Assembly: GCA_949128115.1 (NCBI GenBank)
Contig: OX421962.1
Location: forward strand, 37,781,745 to 37,845,744
Reading direction: 5' to 3'
DNA: 64,000 bases
Origin: Anaspis maculata
Taxonomy: Eukaryota; Arthropoda; Insecta; Coleoptera; Scraptiidae
The translations under genes were made by a program, and so were the position numbers. Every line of letters starts with the position of its first letter. The stretch's first letter is position 1. The notes under the pieces were generated by a model. The model ran no database searches, was not told the DNA's origin, and was given only the letters and a program-made list of their open reading frames with translations. Of this stretch, positions 1 through 12,200 are shown one piece after another.

Positions 1-1028
1 CGTTTTTGCAGATGCTGTATCAGGAGACTATTGACCACAAAGTAATGAGTTTAGTACTGATCTCTTGGGAATTCAACGGGCTACATTTGCTTCGCTGGTG
101 TTTGTGTTATAAAAGTACCTAATAGTTTATAAGTTGTTATTCAGAAAAAATCCAAAAAAGATTTTCAAGGATTGCGCTTTTATTGCCCCTAAAAAAAGGC
201 AAGCCTTGGAATTTCCGGAAATTTCAGTATGTTATTCTACGTTGAATTCTGCATCGATCCACCAAATTTCGTCAACTTCCGAATTTATTTCCGGTGAACA
301 AAAAATCATTTAGGGTTGGCTTTGAGAACAAAATATTGAGACACCAGAACCAACTGCTCTCTCTAGATGATGCTTACGATATATATTTTTTGTTGATCGC
401 ACAGTATTACCATTGTATAACTACTCCTAGTAGGCCAGCCGCCGTTCAAATTGTGCAATTTTCGGAAAGCACGGGCAGGTGGCGTGTTCAGCATTTGTCG
501 TTTGGTCGCTCAAATCAGTAATGAATCACGCTGTCTTCAAATTTCAACGTGGCGCCCAACTTACTGATAGATGTGTATGGTTTGGTACAGAAATTTTAAT
601 TTTTCTCATATGCGCTGATGATTTCTTGCGAGCTAATTGCTCTAGGCGACATCTAGCGACAAAATCCCAAATTCGAGGCTGACCTACTAGTAATAGTTAT
701 ACAATGGTATTACCATTGTGGTTATCTAAATAGATCTGCAAATTTCCATTTGAAGCGGTAGTCAATTTTTTTCAACGAGTTTCAACCGCTTCAAGTCTTG
801 TGTCTGCTTAGGTGGAGATTCGAATCTGCACCCTTTGAAGGGAAGAGCGTTCTACAGAAAAACAACAAGTTGACTTTTGTATCACTTATTTATTTTCTTT
901 ATTTTCATAACTAAAGAAAAGTTGAAGTTACTTTTTACGACATAATTGTAAAATAAAAAAAGTTAAAAATCATGTATTTCTTGTTACACAATTATAATTA
1001 TAATGTAAACGTCTGGGGTTCATCTTTC
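1..1028. other. Gene-poor left flank, 3' of the SR-protein gene
   Basis: No open frame here looks like a conserved protein. On the minus strand, about 806-856 resembles the 3' half of a tRNA (an anticodon-stem-like stretch followed by a T-arm-like GATTCGAATC). It lacks a recognisable 5' half, so I regard it as a tRNA-derived repeat fragment. The part next to 1029 must contain the 3' UTR of the leftward gene; TTTATT (AATAAA on the minus strand) occurs near 888-900. Confidence 0.4.
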
Positions 1029-4000
1029 TTAGCGTCTGTCCCTGGAATCTGATCGGCTGCGCCTGTCCCTGCTGCGCGATCTTGGTGAACGTGAACGCGA
1101 GCGTCTAGGAGATCTCGACCTATAAAACACACAAAATATCGTCGCAACAAACAAACAAATGGGCACCTACGACTGGTGATTTTTTTTTTTTAGACTTGTG
1201 ATGCTATTTGAGGGATAGAAAAAACAAAAAAAAAATAAAACTCAAATCAAAAGACCTCACCTTTGGTTGGTTTTTTTTTATATAAAGAGAATGGTGATCA
1301 CTCTGTTTTTTCCCTCTCTCTCTCTTCCTCTCTGAAAAGTGAGTGACCACCATTTCGTGTCGTTGGAAAACAGACATAACATAAATCATAAAGACCGAAA
1401 ATGACTGAATTTGTCTCTCCTACCAAAAGAAAACCAAATCTTACGTGCATTGCGGATTTGATTGTGTGATGGATGAGAAGAGCGCGCGCGTTGCGAGTAG
1501 ACGGGAGACCCAATCATTTTCGTTCCGTTTGTGTGCGTGCGTCAGAGGGTCCACCAAACATGAAGTCGATTTCGAAATTTTCATTTGTGGGAGATTGATG
1601 CTGACTGATTAAAAGTTGAGGCTCTGACTTTTGAGGGCCGCTGATTCGCATCAATTTTCTCGCTCAAATCATGATGAGATGAGGAGAAGTAGTAGTAGAG
1701 TAGTAGTAGTAGTAGTAGAGTGGTTGGTGGAGTAGTTGCATGTTGTTTTGGAATAGCGCCACTTTTTGCCGTTTTTTTGATTTGACAAGAACTTTTTACA
1801 ACAGTTCAGTAGTTGGTGATAGTAGTATGCAGAAGTAAAATGCGGAGCGCTGTTGGCGGGTTGGCGCATTAGAGGTGGCTTTCGGTCTGTCTCGGACTTA
1901 ACAAAAGCTGAAGGCGTTGACGGAACGAACGAGCGAGACCATAGCGAGATGTGGAGCTGTTGGGTGTGTCGATGTTTAGATGAGATGTGTAGTAGCCAGG
2001 AGGGGGTGGTGGGTCTCAATCGGGGGGAGAAAACAACAGCAGCGGCGCTGCCCTGCAACGTGCGCCAAAGCACTTTATAACAACTGCTGTCCTTCTGCCG
2101 CCTTGTTTTCGACATTGCCGATCCATGCATGGACTTGTCTTATATTTTCAGTATACAGAGTGAATCATAATGTTACAAAAATTTAAAAGTGTGTTCACTG
2201 TGACAAAAGCGAATGACAGTTGATATTTTTTTTGTCAAATACAAAAATGACCCACACACTGGCGGATTGCAGATTCTTTGGCGCGGATCCTTTCAAATTA
2301 ATGATAACATATTGTTTCATTGACAATGTGATGAAAATATCAATTGTGAAAGAATCTGCAAAAAAAATCCGCAATGCTATCCCTCCAATGCCGGGCTTCA
2401 CGATTTGATAAGGATCTTTTGAGATAAATATATTTTTTGCAGCGTCATCAATCGTTTTTTTGAAAATGAGAAATTTGAACTAAACCCTTCAAAGTAATTG
2501 TTAACATTTTGACTTCACCCGATATAAATTATTCAGTAAAAGCTCACTCCATCTAACTAGCAGGAGCTCATGTTGATAAGATATTGGCGAAAATCATTAC
2601 CCTTGAAACAAATGAGCCTCGTGGGGTGTCACAGCAACAACAGCTTGAGTTCCAAGCAATGACAACAAAGTTTTAATGGCTACAGCGATATTTCTAGTGG
2701 GTTCGTTCATTCATTTGTCACAAAGAGTTTTTCGTCGATGCCTTCACCGTCAAGCAAAGTATTTGTTTAAATCGTCATGATTTTAATAGGGCGGCTGTGA
2801 TTGCACAGCTTACTTAACTCATCGACTTTCACAAAATTCGTAAACTGAATAATGCTTCTAATAATTATTACAGCTGAGCTAATTGGCTCAGCAGACAAAC
2901 AGCCAGCCCTAGCAGAACTTCTACTGTTAGATGAAGTTGTTTATAATAAGCTAAGTAATCTGTCTAGACTTCAAAAATTAGTGATCACATGCTCACATTA
3001 ACATGCAAGGCGAGTTTTCTTCAATAATCTGGATATACGTAAAAAGATTGTAGATATTCAAATTTTAAAAGGTCGTATTAGGCCGGTGAATGCTTTCCTC
3101 CACTATACCGGAAATTTTGCCAACCAACTGTGTTCCAACACAGGGTAGGGATTTTTAACGACCACCAACATTGCATGGGGTCGGCACCATCGTTCGTATT
3201 TTAGGTGCTATGCGACACACACTTGCATTTAGCAAGCATTCCAACTAAACCAAGGAGCTTGTTTTCGAGGCGAAAATTCGTCCCCGGCGAGGCTCGAACC
3301 AGCGACCTCTGGAGTGGTAGTCGACCGCGCTGACCACCACACCACAAGCTTCTCCATCCAAAACAAATTTTGATTGAAAAAAAATTGACTACAGAAAATT
3401 GAAAAAAAAAGTTATTTGAGTAAGTTATAGATTTCAAGTTGAAAGGTTCCACAGTGAGAAGTTTTCGGCAAAATAAACTGGATATTGCCAACAGTTCGAG
3501 TCACCACCTTGATCAATTTTAATACTGAATTCGTTCTTTTTATTCTTTTAATGAATAGTAAAGCTTGGGAAAGCGCGTAAAGCATCAAGCCAATATAATT
3601 ATGTTTTCGAGACAATAGTTTAGTAAACCATGCAATTTTTATGAAGTCCAGACAGATGGCCTCAATTTGCAATCTTAGCAACATGTTAATAATGTGAATA
3701 GGTATTGCCATTTATAAATTTCACAGAAAGATGGAAAAACAAAGCAGTTAACATCCTCACTTTCCAATTCTCACACAAGGCAGAGAAAGTACAAGAGGAC
3801 TTTCTTCTCTCTCTTTCTCTCTCTATATCAAAGAGTCCATCCATGGATCAGCAATATTTGCCCACAAGTAAACACGGATGAAATTGAAAATTTTTGTTTT
3901 CGGCAGCTTCCTTACAACAACCAACTACAAACCTTGAATACCTCATAGGGCCTCTACGGCCTCCTCCTCCTCCGCCTCCCCGACGAGACCTCCCATTTGA

Positions 4001-4305
4001 CATCTCGACTCGGACCCTGGTGCCACAGCAGCGCCTGTCGAAAACAATGAAAACAATGAGAATTTGACCGAATTCGTACAAAGCGGCTATTCGTACGTTC
4101 CGTCTAGACCTCGGACTGCGTCTTCGGCATCACGTGGATCCTCAAATTCCACAAAGGCGAATCCAGGTGGATTTCTGGCGACCCACACGTTCCGAAGTGG
4201 ACCGTACTTGCTGAATGCACTTTCGATCTCGTGTTTGCTGGCCGATGAGCCCAGGTTCCCCACGTAGACCTTGCAGGATAAATCCCACTCACGGTAACGA
4301 GACAT
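1029..4305 (-). CDS. Rbp1: SR-family splicing factor, Rbp1/SRSF3-SRSF7 type
   Basis: An RNA-binding protein that binds exonic enhancers and controls constitutive and alternative splicing in the nucleus. I read three coding exons on the minus strand: 4305-4097, 4034-3942 and 1119-1029, all joined in frame at GT-AG sites, giving 130 residues. Residues 11-80 form one RRM, with RNP2 VYVGNL (13-18) and RNP1 GFAFVEFE (48-55). The stretch [20 protein letters not shown] is the hallmark of the SRSF3/7 group. A glycine-arginine segment (exon 2) leads into a short C-terminal RS domain (exon 3). Length fits Drosophila Rbp1 (about 135 aa); there is no zinc knuckle, unlike SRSF7. I chose the Met at 4305 rather than the upstream in-frame Met at 4314 because MSRY is the family N terminus. 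The first intron is only 62 bp, while the second is 2.8 kb and could hold an unannotated regulated exon. Very confident about the family, less about the exact paralogue. Confidence 0.9.
1120..3941 (-). other. Long second intron of the SR-protein gene
   Basis: Contains a (GTA)n microsatellite at about 1689-1722, pyrimidine/purine tracts near 1310-1340 and 3800-3830, a loose hairpin at 2262-2375 and a tRNA-derived SINE at about 3110-3355. Long open frames here (for example minus 1669-2130) coincide with the microsatellite and show no conserved domain. SR-protein genes often carry a cryptic or poison exon in this intron; I could not identify one by eye. Confidence 0.45.
3110..3355 (-). repeat. 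tRNA-derived SINE
   Basis: Read on the minus strand, the head has an A-box-like TGGTCAGCGCGG followed about 35 bp later by a B box GGTTCGAGCC. That is the internal RNA polymerase III promoter layout of a tRNA-derived SINE. The body runs on to about 3110. It is not an intact tRNA because the acceptor stem does not close. Confidence 0.6.
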
Positions 4306-4718
4306 TTCTTTCATTAATAAGCCAGACGCTTACAACGACCTTGAGTTATATTATTACCCGAAAGGTAATAGAAACACCTAAATGAATCAAAATTATCATC
4401 ATGAACTGACGAAAGAGAAAAGGACTCACTTTTTAAAGAGAATTCGGTTAAAAACACGGAGTTTTTCACAGGGAACGCTCTCAGGACAACCACCTAAAAA
4501 CCACAGCAAAACAAGATGGCGGGACGTTCGACGCTTGAGCACGTGCGCGGGAAAACCGAAACAAGTTTGTGCGCAGCTTCCCAAGCTCAGCCCTTCGCAA
4601 TCCTTTTTCAACTAATCGATCAACAATAAATTATAACTCGAAATCCACACAAGAACGTTTTCTTTTTCAAACAAGAAATTGCAATCTGACGTTGCGGGTC
4701 GAAATCTGAAAACTTGTC
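4306..4718. promoter_or_regulatory. Probable promoter/5' UTR region of the SR-protein gene
   Basis: Non-repetitive DNA upstream of the minus-strand start codon. It includes a GC-richer patch near 4510-4560 with CACGTG (E-box type) and a CpG cluster, in contrast to the AT-rich surroundings. No TATA box is evident. The region ends abruptly where the 1.08-kb inverted repeat begins. Promoter assignment is by position only. Confidence 0.35.
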
Positions 4719-5798
4719 AAAGGACCCCGCACGATTCTTATGGAAAATGGCTCCCGGTTAAATTCTCTGAATTTTTGATATGTTGTAGCTCATGAGAAAC
4801 TAATCAAATACCGTGAACCCCAAACTCAAATAATGGACAGTTTTTCACCCACAGGGGGTTGAAGTTGGAGGTTTTGACGGCTTCAAAATGATATTATGAC
4901 GTTGATAAAAGCTTTTTATTTGGTTTCTCTTCAAGTTGTGTTTCATGCTGAATTTATTTATTTGACAGAAAAATATCAACCCCCTCCTCCACCCTCAACC
5001 CTTATCTACCATCATAAAATCCGAGATTACTCCCAAAAACCATGCGGATGGCTTCTGTGATTTAAATTATGAATTTTGACATGAAAATTATTTTCCACCC
5101 CTAATGTTGGGGTGCCGATTTTCCAATTTTCCTCGGTTAATTTGGCTGAATTTTTGGTATTGTGTATTTACAATTCTGCTGAACAAAAAGCTCATACCAA
5201 AACTTATTCCTATTAACAGTTTTTGTTCTGCAGGGGACTGAAGTTCAATATTTATGCTCTCAAATCTTCAACTTCAGTCCCCTGTAGAACAAAAACTGTC
5301 CATAGGAATAAGTTTTGGCATAAGAACTTTTTGTTCAGCAGAATTAGAAGTACACAATACCAAAAATCCAGCCAAATTAACCGAGGAAAATTGGAAAATC
5401 GGCACCCCAACATTAGGGGTGGAAAATAATTTTCATGTCAAAATTCATAATTCAAATCACACAAGCCATCCGCATGGTTTTTGGGAGTAATCTCGAATTT
5501 TATGATGGTAGATAGGGGTTGGGGGTGGAGGAGGGGGTTGATATTTTTCTGTCAAATAAATACATTTAGCATGAAACTCAACTTAAAGAGAAACCAAATA
5601 AAAAGCTTCTATCAACGTCATAATATCATTTTGAAGCCGTCAAAACCTCCAACTTCAACCCCCTGTGGGTAAAAAACTGTCCATTATTTGAGTTTGGGGT
5701 TCACGGTATTTGATTAGTATCTCATGAGCTACAACATATCAAAAATTCAGAGAATTTAACCGGGAGCCATTTTCCATAAGAATCGTGCGGGGTCCTTT
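4719..5798. repeat. 1.08-kb near-perfect inverted repeat (foldback element)
   Basis: The sequence from AAAGGACCCCGCACG at 4719 is repeated in reverse complement up to CGTGCGGGGTCCTTT at 5798. The dyad axis is near 5258 and the loop is short (about 20-30 bp around 5245-5270). Arms of about 525 bp are nearly identical; for example GGGTGGAAAATAATTTTC and its complement both occur. ORFs called here are artefacts of the repeat. No transposase is present. It could be a non-autonomous foldback transposon or a source of hairpin RNA. Confidence 0.85.
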
Positions 5799-5844
5799 AG
5801 GGAGTTTGCCGTTTTCGCGCCTTGTCTTGGTTTGGTACTATGGT

Positions 5845-5900
5845 GGGGTAGGGGTAGGGTAGGGTCATCCTTGGGTAGGGGAAGGTAGGCGGATGGAGGG
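5845..5900 (+). promoter_or_regulatory. G-tract cluster (potential G-quadruplex) upstream of HPS1
   Basis: Four consecutive G runs separated by TA occur at 5845-5864, with further GGG runs to about 5900. This satisfies the usual four-run quadruplex rule with 2-nt loops. It lies about 380 bp upstream of the HPS1 start codon. A regulatory role is inference only. Confidence 0.45.
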
Positions 5901-6242
5901 GCGCAAAATCAAAATCAATACATTTGAAAAAATAATTATGTTCTTGATTCACATCCTTTTGATTGACCAATTTTTATATCCACTTCGGAACATCCTGGAT
6001 CCTGCCTGAATCCTGGCTCCTCCCTAGAAGAGTAGTTTTGTGTTGTGTAGGTAAAATAACTGGAAGTCGGCAAAATGGATGGGATGACAGATGACAGATG
6101 TGATGATGTGATCGACGCTTGGTGGGCGGGGTTGATTATGGTAAATCTGACAGCCACTGTCACTGTCATGCTTTAAAAAAGCGTCAATAAATATTAAGGA
6201 AACGAATGTAAATAATGGTATGAGTTCACCACAAAACCAGGA

Positions 6243-9200
6243 ATGGAGTGTCTTCTCATTTTTGACCACTTGAATGACATAGTTTTCACCAAATACAACA
6301 GCGAATTCGGCAAGCACATCAATGCTTTCGCCAAATCCGAAGGGTTCCTCAATGAAACCGAGGTACGTTTCCTCTCTGCCGCAATTGTCTCGCAGAGCTC
6401 TTAAGAATATTTCACAGGATCCTGGGTATGTCATCAACGACAACATCATGGTCCAGATTTTTTCTCCGATCATCACTTCACAGCGGATCATGAGCTGCCA
6501 GTTTGGTAATTCGTACACTTCAATCCAATGCGACAATGATTTGAACATGTGTTTTGATGAGGTGAGCTTTGTTGCCTAAAAACCAAGAAACGTCTTTTGA
6601 AACTGGAGTTTTCAGTACATGGGGTATTTATTCGTGGGTCTGAGTGCCGACACAGTGTCTGGTATTAAAAAATACATCAGTATTTGCATCACGATTGTAC
6701 GATACTTATGTGGCCCGGCTGTGTGCAAGTAAGTGTAGTTTATACTTTAAATGCAGTCGTCGTAAGCATCAAGATTTTAGAATAAATAAAGGTTCATTTC
6801 CAGAGTTATGGTGGATTCATGCATGGAAATTTAAAATTTAAGATTTAACATTTAAGTGTTCACCCATTGGTTTCTTATGGAAATAAAATTAAATGTTAAA
6901 TCTTAAATTTCTATGCATGAATCCACCATTAGTAGGTGGTAGAGTAGATGCGTAGGTAGCTAACTACCAACCTCGAGACCAACTTAGAGGTAGGATCTGG
7001 GAAAGTGATTCTAGTGACCGTGTCGTAAAGAGGACCCAAAGCCGCACATTTTACAGTAACGATTCTACCACCATTTTCTTATGCAATTTTGAGTCGATGT
7101 AGATACGGAATAAGAATAATGCGATTTACTTACGTCAATATTCCATTTTCGCACTTGAACATCGCCGCCCACTGATGTTTCATTTACAACTGTCAACGTT
7201 TGACAGCTAGCCGACCGCTACGTGTGACATTCTGACATTGCTCATTGCAGGAAAGAAGGAATAAAACACAGAAAAGGGGAAGAAAGTTGCGAAAAATAGG
7301 TAGTTGATAGGCAACCAACAGTACAGCTTAAGAACAGCGAGAATGGAGTGGCGACGAATAAGAAAACTGGACCATGTTCAAGTGCGAAAGTGGAATAGTT
7401 AACGTAAGTAAATCGCATTCTTACGTACCATAAGGGAGGGAATGGTGGTGGAATCGTTTCTGTAAAATGTGCGGCTTCAGGTCCCCTTTATGACACTATC
7501 TCCCGAAATTCTCAGAAAAACACCCCCAAAAAATGTCCCCTCCTACCTCCTCCTAGAACCACCTCTATGCATGACGGTGACTACTGCTATTTTTTTTTTT
7601 GTAATATGTTGAAGGGGCATAGAACACCGAATCCGAATGTAGGTAGTCGGACAAAAAAATGTCGTCGCCTAACTCAAAGCGACGTCACAGGAGAAAGATA
7701 ACTGGGCCCCTATTGGCTGCACTGTGATCGCCCGGTGATTGCTCTCTTCTAGAAATAAGGCCCCTGGTCGTTGGATATATGAATATTCAACTTGTATATC
7801 AAAGAGGCTGTTGACATCAAAAACAGAATCTATTCCAGAATTGGGATACAAGGTCAGATGTGCTTATAGATTTGCGGACGATATAGCAGTTTTAGCTAGT
7901 AGGAGTAGCTTCGAACAAAATGGAAGAGAGGTGACAGAGGGCTTATGGCATGACATGAAAATCAACAAAGATAATAAGACTATACAGTTTTGTTATGCAA
8001 GGGACGTAAAAATAGGGCTAACACGAGAAAACAGATTGAAACAAAGAGGTGTAGAAGAAGTCTCGAATTTCTGCTATTTGGGTAGTCAAATCACTCAGGA
8101 TGGTAGGAGTAAGAGGGACATCAAGCAAAGAATCCCAGTGAACACGGACCTCTATAAGAGGTTTTGTGATGTCCATTTTAAGTGAAATTTGTGAAGTCCC
8201 AAAATAACTTCGCATAGCTTGCCTGAGGAGGTCTCTCCGGAAACCGAGAATTTTTACGATGTCCATAAAAGGTTAAATTAGTGACTTCTCAAAGCGACTT
8301 CCCACAGCTTGCTTCAGGAGGTCCAAGAACCTATGTCCAATTATTGTCAACATTGCAAGCACCCATGGACGTCGCAAAACGATGTTTATTTGGATTTCCC
8401 ATGAAGGAGTTCATTTAGATGTTATTCGTAATTGCACGCGCATTTAGCAATACCAATTTTTTACCACAATGTGAAGTCTTGGCGATGTACTTCTGTGACA
8501 GCCCGGGGGATGCTCAAAAGCCGTAGTGAGAGAATCGGCCGTTGATGGTGCTTTTCTACTCCGAGTGCCGTGGCATTCTTTCCGTTCTTGGCTTTGGATG
8601 ATGACGCATGTTGTTCGCAGTTCAGTTATTGGCAGTGAAATATTATGAATATATCGAAATCGAGCAGTAGGTACCTACTAATCATCAGAAGCCCTGAGTG
8701 GTGAGTGAATATCCTTCTAGGGGATAGGGGACACTTTATTAGCTTCTTTTAGTGCAATTTCCTAACGGGAATAGCACTAATTTTTGAATTTGGATATATT
8801 AATGTCACTACTAGTATCGTAAATATCTATTATGTTGTATTATTTATTTATTTTTTGTTTGTTCAGGTGCAGTTCGGGATACACACTCAATTTCAAAAGA
8901 GATTTTGAGATCTTTGCAAAGAATATGGCTATGCCATTCCAAGCAACGTCGGGAGCGGGAAGCTGCCAAATTAATTTGAGCTATTTTTATATTTCTGTAT
9001 CTCAGAGTCAAATGAAATCATTATGTATTGAATAGACTTGTAGCTAATGTGTCATGTGTTGTAATAAAATGTGTTATACAAAAAAACATTTTTTATTACA
9101 TTACTCCTCACGAGGTCCCACATATCGAAGTACCTATCTGAAAAGTACTACTGAGAGGTACTGTGGACGTCAAAAACTAGAAATCTTTGGGAAGTCACAT

Positions 9201-12200
9201 CGTGATTCTAATAGGCGTATGAAAATTACTTCCCCAGGAAGTATTAATAAGATCTCCCAGTAACCTCCACAATGTTACTTCTATGGGAAGTTCGTTTCAT
9301 TGCATTTGGGGCGGACATTTCGCGGTCGCAGGGATTGCTTGGAGACCTCGCTGGGAACATCGCAATGGCTTTATATTTGCCGCATGTGAACTCCATAAGA
9401 GTTACATGCGACCTCGCCGTGTTCACTGGGATAGCACAAGGCCGAGTCGCTTTCAATAAAAAGCTCGATAAAAAGAAACCACCCTTATTGCTCAGGAACG
9501 ATCAATTTAGCAGTTCAGAAGAGACTTTTGAAAACATACATATAGAGCACGACGTTGTACGGATGCGAAACATGGACGGTGGGAGAGGCAGATAAGGAAA
9601 AATTGGAAGCGTTTGAAATGTGGTGCTACAGGCGCATGATGGAAATATCATAGATAGATAGGGTCAGCAATAGGGAAGTACTAGAAAAAGTAGAAGAAGG
9701 AAGAAATGTATGGAAAACAGTGAAGAAAAGGAGAAATAGGATGGTAGGACATTTGAGACACGAAGGACTAGTTCGAGATATATTCAAGGCGGAGGTGGGA
9801 ATAAAAAGACGCAGGTAGACCCAGGTTAGATTACTGATGCTCCCCCAGATAGCTACGAATATATAGGATGTTCGACCTTTAGGAAAATACATAGATTAGC
9901 GCAGGATAGGAAGGGATGGAGGGAGGTACGCATCCAACCAAACTTGAACTGAGAACCTTTTGATGATCGCATGAATTTCAATTCAGAGAGACATGACACT
10001 AAAACGTAACTGGGCGGATTGAACGTGGTGTGACTAATCCATATTGCCTAATTAATAGAGACATTACATTAAAGAAGTACCATGGGCGAACTGAGTGATT
10101 TATTGCCTGATGATGGTTTTGACAAGGCATTCGCTGTTAGTGGGGACACTAAGTGAATGAACCTTGCAAATGGTGATGAAAGCATGAAATTCGGTACACA
10201 TACTCAGAATCAGCCTTTCTTTCATTTCTTTCAGATAAGTGATTTCCGGATTTTCACCGGAAAGGGGGCTCGGGGGGCTCCTGAAAGTTGAAGGTCCCCC
10301 ATCAAACCGCTCATCAGTTCGTTTTATCAATTAAAAAGGAAACTTATGAATGTATCGTAAACATTGACGACGTCTATCGCCTTGTCCCGGGAATTTTTCA
10401 TTATGAAAAAAAAAGTTCTTCGGCAGATCACAAAAATTGGTTTTATTTTATTTTCACCTACAAGAACCAGTAAGGAGATGTGCAACACGTTGATTTCCAC
10501 AAATTCGTATCCTCTGAATTCGTTTGTGGAGTCAAAATTTTGATGGTGTATCTTCTTGAAGATGAGGGGCATTCTAAAAGAGTAAGCTATTTTCAACACT
10601 AAGTTCAAACATGATTTTTTCAATGTTCTGAATCGAAATTACTGAATTCCTCCAAGCAAAACATACCTTGAACCGTTCTTTGGAAGTACCGCGTGCGATT
10701 GAACGTGGAGTAAGTGCTGAAACACCATCAGAATTTTTCTTGTGATGCTGCGCTCCACTCTCGACCGGGGCAATCCACGTTTCCCGAAAGGCTTCTGCGC
10801 ATACCTGTGAAAGTAGGACATGGTAGGACGTTGCCATATCTCATATCACGACAACAAGTTGACAACACTGTAATATACGGTGTGCGTGTGTAAGTCACGC
10901 AAATGGCAGCTGACAGCGCTTGACGTCGATTTGACGTTTCGACAGACCTAACCTAATAACGCTCTTGTTTCGGTGATCGCTTTGCAGCTCGTTGTGTTTC
11001 GTATCACCTGTATCTTTTCTGCGTCTTTTTGCCATACGTAACATTTCATTCTGAATAATGAAAAATGTTGAATGGTTAGGAAGCTATGTTTGTTTACATT
11101 TTGATTATTGATTGACAGTTGCCATTGAACACTTCGTGCGTCAAAGGCACGAAATGAAATTACCGCGCTCTGCAGGTATGCGTTTTCATGTATGCGCTGA
11201 AGTGATATACGTGATGGTAAACGTGGATTAGGTTCCTACATAGCATGCGCGGAGTGTATCACGATGCAGGGTATTTTCTCGGTTCAGACACAGAAATTGT
11301 GTCATAATATTGAAATTATCACAGGATTGTTGCCAATTTTTGTGATCTGCCGAAAAACTTTTTTTTTTCATAATGAAAAATTCCCGGGACAAGGCAATAA
11401 ACGCCGTCAATGTTTACGATGTATTCATAAGTTTCCTTTTTAATTGATGAAACGAACTGATTAGCGGTTTGATGGGAGTCCTAGCACCTTCAACTTTCAG
11501 GAGCCCTCGAGCCCCCTTCCGGTGAAAATTCGACGTGGCTCCACCTCTTATCAGAAAGAGGGGCTGATTCTGAGTATGTGTACCGAATTTCATGCTTCCA
11601 TTACCATTTACAAGGTTCATCCCAATTTTGGCTCTTAGCGCCCGCACTATGGCTACGGCCCATGCTGAGGTGAGAACTGCTCCTTTTTTCTGAAGAATTT
11701 TTCAGAAGTAGAGGGTTCAATCCCCGCCCTGCGACTGTGTGTTGCTGACTTCGTCAGCCTCCCTGACCGCGCTGTCGGTTTTCCCCTACACATTGCTGCA
11801 CTGCCGGTTGCAGGCATGTTATACTCGGGTGGGTGGCTTGCCAGGACCACCCGAGAAGTTTCAGCCGGCTTAGAAGCAGGTGAAACCCGCCAGTGGGCTT
11901 GTCCACTGGCACTACCTGCAGGCGGTCTCCTATTTAACTTTTGGACGCACTGGGCGCTTCTGCAGTCGAGTTATCACCTGACTGGAGCTGTGTACTACAC
12001 GCTATGCCATCCTCAATGTCCTATCCTATAAATACTTCCATGTCTTAAATAATTGAGGACACGTATCTGTAGTTCTGTTCAAATTTCAAAATTAAATTTG
12101 AGTTGAAGGCATCTTTTCGGTATTAGGTATCCCACTAAACATGGAACATTGCATAATATTCGCGCAATATTGATTTAGAATTATTATGTAATATTCCGTA

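Noticed and set aside
806..856. Possible tRNA gene on the minus strand
   Set aside because: Only an anticodon-arm and T-arm-like half can be formed; there is no D arm or acceptor stem.
1669..2130. 153-codon minus-strand ORF rich in Ser/Thr/Leu
   Set aside because: Produced by the (GTA)n microsatellite within the SR-protein intron; no domain and poor composition.
6024..6548. 174-codon minus-strand ORF
   Set aside because: It is antisense to HPS1 exons 1-2, whose plus-strand frames match the family and have good splice sites.
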